Below are positions 47,059 through 57,463 of a stretch of 64,000 nt of DNA, in pieces. Under the pieces are notes generated by a model that saw only the letters and a program-made list of their open reading frames with translations, made no database searches and had not been told where the DNA came from. Position 1 is the first letter of the stretch, and each line of letters opens with the position of its first letter. This DNA comes from Phaseolus vulgaris (Eukaryota; Streptophyta; Magnoliopsida; Fabales; Fabaceae), in NCBI RefSeq assembly GCF_000499845.2, contig NC_023749.2:38740923-38804922 (forward strand), in the 5' to 3' direction. The position numbers and the translations under genes are program-made.

Positions 47059-48401
47059 ACCGCTGTCTCTCACCCGCCACCTTCACCTTCAAGCTTAATT
47101 CCTTTATTCTTTACGCTTGCTTTTGACTTTCTCTGTTTAAACTTGTAATTCTTTGAACCATCCGTACTCTTGTTACCAATTTGGGTGTTCGTATGATTGC
47201 TTTTGTGTCTTCGCCATATACGATTCTGCTTGTGCGATCTTATTCTCATCTTTTGCCTTCTTATGCTTCGGTTGTCTTGTTTGCATTATACTCGCTTCTT
47301 TCGCTTCGTTGGGCGGCTTTGTATGACCGGGAAAGGTCGCGTGCCAACCCTCACGCCCATGGAGAGGCTCACCTAGTGACGCCGTATCGTCCACGGGGTG
47401 TCTCTAACACCGAAACGGTTCTCTCCTTGATCCTTAGCCCCGGCGCCCACGCCTAGGGAGAGGCCTGCTACAGCAACGTCGTATCGTCCCCGGGTGTCTA
47501 AAACGTCGAGTGCTTTGGGGGGGGAGGGTCGTTCCCTCTATGGTCTTTCCTTCCCATAGGTATCGGGGAACACCCTGCCAGCACTTCGCTGGCATTTGGC
47601 GATCTTATCTCCCTCCACAGTCTTCCCTACCCGTGGGTATCGGGGAGATAACGCCGGCAACTAAATCTGCCCCCTTCAATCTCGTCTCCCTCCACAGTCT
47701 TTCCTACCTGTGGGTATCGGGGAGAAGGTCCTGCTGATATTTGGGGTAGGCGACGCCCGCGACGTCTCATGCTGGCGTCGTCCTTTATGTCATTCCAGGC
47801 GACGCCTCGGGCGTCTCATGCTAGTGTCGCCTTGGGCGTCGTCCCTAATCTTGACATTGACTTTGACCTTGGGCTTGGTCGATGCCTGGGGCAGTGAAGA
47901 GCGCAAGGCCCTTCTCGTATCTTCCACGAGGCGCTCCCTGTATAGCTGATGAGACGTTCTGTCATTCAACTTGATCCACGTGGCGCTTTCGGTATGGCTG
48001 ATGAGACATCCAGTCATTTCACTGAGTTCTGACTCCTGCTGTTCCCCTGACCCACATTCGACGGCGCATCGTACCACTGGGTATTCTGTTGATACGACGT
48101 TCTCAGAGTTTAATCAGCGGTGCCAGGGTTAGCCTCTCATCTTCTGCCACGTGGCTCGATCGTGCGGTGCATCCGTTCGCGTCGTTTGGCGCTCTAACCG
48201 CTTTATTTAACTCTTCAAACTCCGAAACTATCCTCATCATTTTCCCACTCTTCATAACCTACTTACGTTCTCTCTTCTTGCACCCTTCCTTCTTGCACCC
48301 TTTCTTTCTCACGAAGGGTTGTTCCAGCATTCGCTCCCCTCGCTCGACTCTTGCATTTCCGACAGTCCCCACACCCTTGAAATCCCTGATCTTGTTAAAG
48401 A
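47059..48401 (+). other. spacer between aORF-A and aORF-B (element H/I)
   Basis: No gene. It has three copies of the 36-bp module (about 47530-47570, 47609-47650, 47690-47724), a G8 run near 47517 and a TATA-like CTTTATTTAACTC near 48201. Confidence 0.55.
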
Positions 48402-48924
48402 ATGTCTTCTCATGCTGCTTCGTCCAGGGTCAGTCCCAAGGATTTGTACCCCTGGGCTTCGAGTGAACTTCTTGATGAGTGTTCATGCTTACTCGCTACC
48501 AGGGCCATACGGGAGCACAAAGGGGATTCGTGTTCTTATGACCACCGGGCCTTCGCAAGGAGGCACGACGACGATATCGCTGTGCTCCCTTGCACTCTAG
48601 GGGAGCCAGTATGTGGAGACGAACGGGCCAACGACGGGGTCCCTTTCTTTTACTTTTACCAGGTGGTGTTCTGCCACTTTGATCAACCTGGAGTTCAACG
48701 TTGGGACTCTCGAAAAGTACATAGGTAAGAGTCGCTGCCCTAGAAACTCCGGCCCTTGTTGTTTTCTGTACGTGCATGTCTTGCCTCATGGTATCTCTGA
48801 CACATTTATCTCTCTTGGTGCAGGTTCAAAAATAAACCGAGAAAGGAGGACACGACTTACCCGAGCTCTGCGGGCTGGGAAAGGGGCTTCGCCTTCCTCC
48901 AGTGCTAATTCTGATGACCACTGA
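48402..48924 (+). pseudogene. aORF-B of element H/I, internally deleted
   Basis: It starts MSSHAASSRVSPKDLYPWAS as in G, then breaks at FYFYQVVF. A deletion of roughly 380 nt joins it at 48671 to the region before the splice donor (CACTTTGATCAACCTGG) and shifts the frame. The donor (ATAG|GTAAGA at 48725), the 99-nt segment and the tail (48824-48924) remain. The conserved middle with QLYPNSWAF and FLHFFEVK is gone. Confidence 0.78.
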
Positions 48925-49390
48925 AAAATGGCTCTTTTGTGATTAACACGAGTTGTAATATTCGCCCCATTTGGGCTACTTCAATTGTATTGATCATTGC
49001 TTGTAACACCAACTTTTTCTATATCAATTGATTTTTGCAACGTCACTTTACTCTGCATACATTTCGCACATTGCGCGCTTTCCTTCGCCCTGCTCAGCAA
49101 CGGCGCCCGCCTCCATCCAGGCGGCGCCTTTTTTCTTGACGACGCCTTGACCTAGGCGGCGCCTTCTTTCTTGGCGACGCCTTCTTTCTTGGCGACGCCT
49201 TCTCTTGGCGACGCCTACTCTTGGCGACGCCTTCCCTTACTTCAAACGGAGAAAGATACGGGCTAAAAACCAAGGCACTTCTTTTTCTCAAATTGGTTCT
49301 ACCTTTATTAGGGTGACCTCATTAAAAAACCCCCGAGAGGGAAAAAGATCGTCCCCTTCAACTAAATTGTTACATAACTGGTTACATAAG
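48925..49390 (+). repeat. spacer with GGCGACGCC minisatellite (element H/I)
   Basis: No gene. About 49118-49232 holds imperfect TTGGCGACGCCTTCTC units, like the matching region in E, G and D. Confidence 0.7.
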
Positions 49391-52300
49391 TCAACTGAAA
49401 TAAAATTTTAGGTTGGTTGCATTCCAACTGCGCGGGATAGGACCTCCATCTAAAGTCTCCAGGTTGTACGAACCGTTGCCCTTAGCCTCAGTAACTCTGA
49501 AAGGTCCGGTCCACTTGGGAGACAGCTTATTCTCCAACTCGTATGGGTGAGCTTTCCTCATCACTAGGTCACCGACCTGAAACTGTCGCGGCTTCACCTT
49601 GGAGCTATATTGCCGCTCTACTCTTCTCTTCGTCGCTTCAGCTTTTATTCTAGCTTCTTCCCTGGCCTCGTCTAGCAGATCCAGGTTTACCCGCCTCTCT
49701 TCATTGGATTCCTCCGCCACAAAGTTTTGAAAACGTGGCGAGCTCTCATGTATTTCTACCGGGATCATCGCGTCCGACCCGTAAACCAAACTGAAAGGCG
49801 TCTCCATAGTAGAGGATTGGGGCGTGGTGTGATAGGCCCATACGATCCTTGGTACCTCTTCCGCCCACGCCCCTTTGGCTTTCTCTATTCTTCTTTTTAA
49901 CCCTCTCAGCAGAACTCTGTTTGCCGATTCTACCTGCCCATTAGTCTGGGGGTGCTCAACTGATGCAAACACCTGTTTAATGCCTACCTCAGCACATACG
50001 TTTCTCAACTATTGACTGGCGAATTGGGTTCCGTTGTCGGATATCAGCCGCCTAGGTACGCCAAAACGGCACACAATGTTCTTCCACACAAAATGTTGTA
50101 CTTTGTGCGCTGTGATTTGTGCCACGGGCTCTGCCTCTATCCATTTGGTGAAGTATTCGATGGCAACGATCAAATACTTCATCTGCCTGATCGCCAGTGG
50201 GAAGGGGCCCAGGATGTCGATTCCCCATGTATGGAAAGGCCACGGGCTGTATATGGACCGCAACTCTTCTGGCGGCGCCTTGTGCCAGTCGGCGTGCTTT
50301 TGGCATTGCCTACACCGCTAGGCGTGTCGTGCGCAGTCCTCTTTCACTGTTGGCCAGAAAAAACCTGCGCGTATTACCTTGGAGGCTAAGGATCTTCCCC
50401 CTACGTGGCTCCCGCAGATGCCTTCGTGTAGTTCCGCCATTATCCTGATGCACTCATCGCCACTGACGCATGTTAGGATAGGGTGAGTGAAACCGTGCCT
50501 GAACAGCACCCCATCCACCAAAGTATATCTTGCGGCATTTCTTGACTTTTTTACCTTCTTCAGGCTCTACTGGGAGAGCCCCATCCGCCAGGTATCGCTT
50601 GTAGGGCGTCATCCAGGTGTCTCCCCTGGCCAGAACGCATACCTGCATCTGCTCTTCCTCAGGCACACTCGCGTACATGCTGATGCGGGGCGCCCTCTGC
50701 ATATCTTGGGTCAAAGAGCAATGACTCCTCAGCCTTCCCCTGGATGTAAAAATCTGGAGGACATCCACCCTGTTGTCTTCCACGAATCTACGCGGAGCTT
50801 TGAGAGTCTTTTGGATCACTGTCCTCTGTCTACCCCCCTTGCCTGAGCTGGCCAGCTTTGCAAGCAGGTCAGCTCTGGCATTCTGCTCCCTCGGGACATG
50901 TATTAGCTCAAGAGCGTTGAATGCTCCCTTTAACAACTGGACGTATTTCAGATACGCCGCCATATGTGGGTCCTTCGCCTGGAACTCACCCGACACCTGC
51001 CCCGTAATCAGCTGGGAGTCGCTCTTCACCAAGAGGTTCTGTGCGCCCATCTCCTTGGCCATGAGCATTCCCGCTATCAGGGCTTCATATTCTGCCTGAT
51101 TGTTACTTGCCTTGAAGGCGAAGCGCAGGGCCTGCTCGATCAGTATGTCGTCGGGTCCCTCCAAGACTATTCCCGCACCGCTCCTTTGTTGGTTGGAAGA
51201 GCCATCAACCGAGAGCAGCCACTGCGAACTCGCTTCCACCTCTTGCTCACCTCCGGGCGAAAGTTCCGCTACAAAATCTGCGTACACCTGCCCTTTAATG
51301 GATCCTCTAGGCTCGTACTGGATGTTGAATTCTGACAGTTCAACCGCCCAATGCACCATCCTTCCCGCCACATCCGGCTTCTGCAACACTTTCTGTATAG
51401 GGAGGTTGGTCATCACCACCACCGTAAAGCTATGGAAGTAATGACGGAGCCTCCTGGCAGAAAACACCACCGCCAGCGCCGCCTTCTCTAACGCTTGGTA
51501 CCTCGTCTCAGCCCCCTGTAAGGCTTTGCTTACGAAATAGATGGGCTTCTGGCTTTGGTCCTGCTCTTGGACCAACACGGAACTGATGGCCCGCTCCGTT
51601 ACGGTAAAATATAACCGGAGGGGCACGCCCGCTACCGGCTTGCAGAGGACCGGTGGCGTCGCCAGGTACTCCTTCAGCTTAATGAAAGCCGCTTCGCATT
51701 CATCAGTCCATGCAAAGCGACAGTTTCTCTCGAGGCACTGGAAATACGGGTGCCCCTTCTCTCCTCCGGCAGAAACAAGCCTCGAGAGCGCCGCCATCCG
51801 CCCTGTCAGCTGTTGCACCTCCTTTATCGACGTCGGGCTCCGCATGGCGATAATAGCCGCACATTTGTCGGGGTTCGCCTCTATCCCCCTCTCGGTGAGC
51901 AGAAAACCCAAGAACTTACCGGCCTCTACCCCGAAAACACACTTCTCGGGGTTTAACTTGAAGCGGTACTTGGATATTGTGTTGAACAACTCCTCCAGGT
52001 CCCCCATGTGCTGCACCCTATTCTGCGACGCCACCACCATGTCGTCCACATAGGCGTACACATTCCTCCCAAGCATTGGCGCCAGGACCTTGTCCATTAG
52101 CCTCTGGTACGTGGCGCCCGCATTTTTCAGCCCGAAGGGCATCACCTTATAGCAGTAACTGCATGTCTCAGTCATGAATGCAGTTTTGCTCTCGTCTCTT
52201 GGGTGCATCTTGATTTGGTTGTACCCTGAAAAGGCGTCCAGGAAACTCAGCACCTTGCTGCCGGACGCACTGTCTACCAAGGCGTCGATGCTGGGCAGCG

Positions 52301-54689
52301 GATACGAGTCCTTTAGGCATGCCCTGTTCAGGTCCGTGAAGTCAACACACATCCTCCACTTTCCGTTCGCCTTTTTCACCAAGACGACGTTGGCGAGCCA
52401 CTCAGGGTATTGAATCTCCCTGATGTGGCCAGCACTCAGCAGCTTCTGCGCTTCGTCTCTCACCACCTGCTGTCGTTCCTCATTGAATTTTCTCCTCCTC
52501 TGACGCACGGGGCGGACTGTAGCGTCCATGCTGAGGTGGTGAAACAGGAAATCGGGGTCGATGCCTGGCATGTCCGAGGCGGACCATGCGAAGGCATCCA
52601 GGTGGCGTGAAATCACTTCCGCCACCCCTTCCTGTTCTTCCGGATTCAGCGAACTTCCTAACTTGAAAGTCTTGCCGCCGATCTCCCTTTCTACGGCGTT
52701 AGCCGCGGGCTGCTCCCTACTATCATCTTCGACGGGCGCCGCCTCTTCCACGGGCGCCACGTCGGCAGGGCCTTCCTCCATAGGCGCATCTGCTTCGGGC
52801 ATCGCCCTCTCCGCTATGGCCTCTTCAGGCGTCGACCCAGCGGGCGTCGCCTCAATCATCGTCGTGTCCGCGCTCGGCGGACGTTCATACACCATGAACA
52901 CGCCTCTCTTCGTTTTCAGGCTGTTTTCATAGCATTTCCTTGCCTCCTCCTGGTCTGACCTGATGACTATCACCTGGCCATTGAGGTCCGGCAGCTTCAT
53001 CTTCATGTGGCGTGTGGAGGACACCGCGTTCAGACGGTTTAACGCCGGCCTGCCCAACAAAATGTTGTATGCGGAGTTGGCGTTCACGACCAGGTACCGG
53101 ATGCTTTCGGTACGGGAGGCCTCTCCGTCTGTGAACGTAGTCCTCAGCTCCAGGTATCCCCGGACTTCCACCTGGTTGTCCCCAAACCCATATAAGCACC
53201 CCGTGTAGGGACTCAACAGATCGGGGGACATCCGTAACTTATTAAAGGTCGACAGAAACATGACGTCTGCCGAACTTCCTTGGTCGACAAGCACTCTGTG
53301 CACCTTCCTTCCGGCTGTGACAACTGAGATGACAACGGGGTCGTTGTCATGGGGTACCACGTCTCGGAGGTCTCTTCTCATGAACACGATATCCGACTCC
53401 CACGGCTCCCCCGAGAGCCTCTCTTCGATTGAATTCACCCCCCTTGCGTATTTCTTCCGCTGGGAGGCGGTGGGTCCTCTGCCGGAAAAACCTCCAGCAA
53501 TGGTTTGGACCTCGCCAAGCACAGGCATCTCGGGTGCTGGTTCATCCGCCGGCGGCGGCAAGGTGGCGGTCGTTCTGGGATCTACGACATAGTCCTTCAA
53601 AAACCCAGTCCTCACCAGCTCATCTAGCTGGTAGCCCAACGACAGGCAATTATCAATGTGGTGCCCGAAAGCCTCGTGGAATTCGCACCAAGAGTCTTTA
53701 CGAGGCCCTAACACCTTGTCGGTCTTCGCCGGTCGCCTCAGCCTCTCAGCTATGTTAGGCACGGCGATCGAATCCTTCAACTCGACCACGAAGTTGTACC
53801 TCGCCGGTCTTGCTCTTTCTCTGGCGGGGCGATCGCCTCCTACTGGACCCCGGGGCTGGGGCTTTCTGGCCTCGTAGGGACGTCTCGCCTCGGGCTTCTT
53901 TCTTCCCGTCGTGGTCTCATTGACCCTGACAGGTTGAGCTCGCGCCGGTCCCCTCGGGCGTGAGGGCACGGCGCTGGTACGCTTCACACACACCTCCCTT
54001 TCAGAAGCAATATGCTCTACCGCCCTACGCCGTAGTTCAGCGAAAGTCCTAGGGCGGTTGCGGATGATGGATTCTCCAAAGGAGTCGGGGCATACGCCTT
54101 TCACAAATGCGTACACGATCATAGGCTCCTCTGTCGTACCAACCTTCACGACCTGGGCCCCGAAGCGATTGATATACTCCTTCAGGGTCTCCCCCTGATA
54201 CTGCTTCACATCAAACAGATCGTAGGAGACCGGCGGCGGGGCCTTGTTTGCTAAGTATTGTTCCCTGAACAATCGCGACAATTGGCGGAAAGATGTGATA
54301 TGACCCTCTGGGAGGCTAATGAACTAGTCCATAGCCATCCCGGTCAGGGTGCTCATGAAGAGCTTGCACTTGGCAGCATCAGAACCGCCTATCAAGACCA
54401 TCTGTGTGTGAAATGCAGCAAGGTGCGTCTCTGGGTCCTCCATCCCGGTGAAGATCACCTTGGGTCCCGCGAACGTGTTCGGGATCGCTGCGTCTAGGAT
54501 CTCCTGCGAGAAAGGAGTGGAAATCTCCCTTGGTGGGGAATGGTTCTCCATCTCGTCATGTCCAGGCCGCCTCCGATCGTTTCTCAGGCCCTGGCGCAAC
54601 TCCTCATTCACACGGTGGAGCTCTTCGTTCCGCTCATGCGAGGCGTCGAGGTCTGCCTGCATGCGTTCCTGTTCCACGGTGGGCGCCAA
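49391..54689 (-). pseudogene. gag-pol of element H/I
   Basis: One frame is open from 54281 to 50454 (1275 codons): second half of gag (SRLFREQYLANKA, CEFHEAFGHHIDNC), protease (VLVDQGSSADV), RT with intact YVDD, RNase H and archaeal RNase H. Breaks are a Trp-to-TAG change at about 54324-54326 in the gag domain, a 2-nt deletion near 50545, a Gln-to-TAG change in the integrase zinc part near 50315, and a TAG near 50009 just after SDNGTQFASQ. The start of gag is gone: the primer site is fused directly to codons for VEQERMQADL. It is the longest pol frame in the window. Confidence 0.9.
54675..54688 (-). promoter_or_regulatory. primer-binding site of element H/I
   Basis: On the minus strand this reads TGGCGCCCACCGTG, 2 nt from the end of LTR I, as in D. 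The usual leader after it is missing. Confidence 0.85.
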
Positions 54690-54690
54690 A

Positions 54691-55949
54691 TGTTCCGTCC
54701 GGTTGACCGGGACGTCTTCGTGCGCAACCTCAACCGTCAGCTAGGGACTCCTTCCCACTGATTGCCTGTGGATTCCTGCAAAAAAGAGGACAAAGAGGCG
54801 CCCTAGCGGCCGTTTGCACTCCGACGCTCAAGTCAGCCAGCAAGAAACACCAAAACTGTTCACCTCCGTCTCTGAGCACCGCGTATAGCACTCTGAAGGT
54901 GGTAAGAAATAACTGTGTATTGTGTGTCTGTGTTCTCCCTCTCAGGCAAAAATATTCCCCAGTCCCTTGTTCGTAACTGTTGAAGCACGAGCAAGCAACT
55001 AGAGAGCTCTGGTAAATTTGCAGAAAGTTCCAACCCTGTTTCCAACATTCTCCGCGCTATTTAAACTACCCAAGCATTAAAGCGCCTTAAAGGGCCTTAA
55101 AGCGCCTTAAAGGGCCTTAAAGCGCCTTAAAGGGCCTTAAAGCGCCTTTAATTCCAAATGTAACGCACTCAATCACCGTATTTAATTTAGAAAACGTAGC
55201 GCATTTAAGACGTTGAAACGCTTGGGAGCCATTATAGTACCTGAACGCTCGAAACGGAAACTGTATTGAATGACTTTAATTACCTGGCACCTGACTAAAG
55301 GCTGTTTCTATTCTGACATGGCTGTCGTACACGTGGAGGGCCTCACGACGCCGTGACCACATCCGGGGGCGTTTCTGCCCATCTGGGGACGTTTCTACGT
55401 GTGAGTCCTCCTGCTTGGGATTGCTACTGCGCTAGGGGTGACTTTTTGGGTGCCAACTCATGCCCCCAATCATCTAGTCACTTACTTTGAGAGCGTATCT
55501 GCCTTCCTCTTGTACCCTGCACCCGGCTACCCTGGGCGTGACTTTCCTCTTGAGTCGTACCTGCCCCACAGGCGTCTCTGGGGCGGCAGGAGCACTTCAC
55601 GAGTCAGGCTGCCCTACACTGGTACTATTACTATGGCCTTGAAGCCACCTTTTCCTTCTCTTTATCACTGCCCCGGGTTATCGGGACCTGAGGCCTTCCC
55701 ACGGCGTCACTCCCTCCATGGTCTTTCCTACCCATGGGTATCGGGGAACCACACCGTGATTGCCTTGCTTTAGCACTGTTTGATCTGGCGACGCCCTGGT
55801 TGGGCGACGCCTTTACCTAGGCGACGCCTTGCCTTGGCGACGCTTCCTCTTGGCGTCTCTCCAGCTAGGCGACGCCTTGCGTTGACTTTGACTTTACAGC
55901 CATTGACTTTGACTTTGACTTAGTCAACGCCCGGATACGGGACGGTACA
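54691..55949 (-). mobile_element. LTR I, 5' LTR of element H/I
   Basis: It runs from TGTTCCGTCC to GACGGTACA, 1259 bp. It pairs with H by position, target duplication and many shared variants (CCCCACAGGCG, GGAGCACTTC, GGTACTATTACTATG). It differs from H by a tandem expansion at 55081-55149 and by an F-like stretch at about 55298-55435. Confidence 0.93.
55081..55149. repeat. 20-bp tandem repeat in LTR I
   Basis: Three and a half units of AGCGCCTTAAAGGGCCTTAA; LTR H has a single unit. On the element's strand it lies just upstream of the TATA-like TTTAAATAGCGC. Confidence 0.92.
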
Positions 55950-57119
55950 GAACAGATTTATTTCTTTGCTGTTTTATCAATTATGCAGAAACAAAATTGC
56001 AGAGAGTGAGAGAGAGTGAACACAAGCAGTTATACTGGTTCACTCAACTGAGCTACATCCAGTCTTCACCAACAACAGGTGGAAATCACTAAAACACAGT
56101 ACAACCAAGTACAATTCCCACTGTTCTTGAAACCTACAAGAACTTAGGTACTCTTGCTGAAAAAACCTATTTCAACACACACACACCTACTCTTCAAGAA
56201 CACCTATCAAGAAGAGTGTTCAACCAAACTATTACAAGAAATGAGAAGTGAAACGACTACACCTGATTGGGGATACAAAGATCTGCCTTAAACCAGTAGG
56301 CATGATTGCTAGAACTGTAGCAGCACCTCACACCAAGCTTTTGGAACCAAACCAAGAACAAGCACTTTGAGATTTTTGAAATCTTTGAAGAACAAATGCT
56401 AATCCTTTGTAAACTTTTGATTCTCTGCTGTGAAACTCGTTTTTGCAAATGTATGAACTGTTATTAAACTCATAAACAAGTTTGCATTTTATAGAAAACC
56501 AACTTATAACAGATTTTTGAAAAACAGTTAAAGTTGTTATAAAATGAACAAATTGAAAATAAAATGAACAGATTTATTTTCAAAAAACAATTAGAGAATT
56601 TGTTAAGTGAGGAGACTTAGTAAACCATTCTGGTGCAGAGATAAAACTGAAAACGTTTAAGCTTAACATGGCACCAGAGACAAAAAGAATCTATTCATTT
56701 ACAGATGAACAGATTTATTTTTCAAAACGAAAACAGAGAAAGTTTAACTGTTTAAAACTCAGTCGTTTTGAAAGGTAGAAGACTTAGTCAAAATACCTGA
56801 TGCACAAAATCTAATTTTCACAAGACTTAGCCAAGGCATCAGTGTAAAAGTGAATCTGTTTATTTAGAAAAGAACAGATTTATTTTTATGCAGTAAACGT
56901 GTTTTTTGTAAAACATGTGAAAAACAGTTTAAGAAAACTTATGCTTGTTCTTATCACATGGCCAGTGGTTATGAGGTGAGTTACTCAGCAAAAAGCCCAC
57001 TCTTAGGCAACCTCTAAGCACTACCTAAGACATACTTAAAGCAAAGCAAAATACAAATGTAATGTACATAGAAGTCTTCATCAAACACAATCTTGAAGGA
57101 GCAGCAACCATCTTCAACA
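55950..57119 (-). mobile_element. copia 3' LTR, right part
   Basis: It continues the LTR cut at 42839 and begins with the second GAACA. It ends ATCTTCAACA, giving TGTTGAAGATGG as the LTR start on the element's strand, followed by a purine tract. Four GAACAGATTTATTT sub-repeats lie at 55950, 56566, 56707 and 56872. Confidence 0.75.
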
Positions 57120-57463
57120 ATCTTCCCCTGTTTGATGGAGACAAATCCCCATAGCTAACCTCATAGCTTTGTTACTTTAAGCACCTGCACTGCACCAGAT
57201 TTTAAACCAGAAAAAAAACAGCAACATTGCATAACATGCAAAAATGGTTTAAAGGTGCAGAATTAACTCCCTGTTTAGCTAGCTTCACCTAGCATGGTGA
57301 GCCATTTTTCTCCCCCTTTGGATTCATCAAACAGCATATAAGCATAGGGAATAAAGGGATATAAAGCAGAAACCATAATCATAATAGTCCAGGAAATGAA
57401 AACCAAATTGTTCAGCATTACAGAAACTTGAAAACTGATAAAGAAAGCATTAAACATAGAAAA
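57120..57463 (-). promoter_or_regulatory. copia 3' untranslated region with two purine tracts
   Basis: No gene. On the minus strand AAACAGGGGAAGAT (57120-57133) abuts the LTR, and CCAAAGGGGGAGA lies at 57309-57321. Repeated purine tracts before the 3' LTR are a known Sirevirus feature. Confidence 0.65.

Larger units (their letters stand above)
42840..55949 (-). mobile_element. near-complete Tat element H/I
   Basis: A 13.1-kb element with both LTRs (42840-44048 and 54691-55949), primer site, purine tract, gag-pol, aORF-B and aORF-A. GAACA lies at 42835-42839 and 55950-55954. It sits in the 3' LTR of the copia element. Its leader between primer site and gag is deleted and all genes are broken, so it cannot move on its own. 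Confidence 0.92.
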
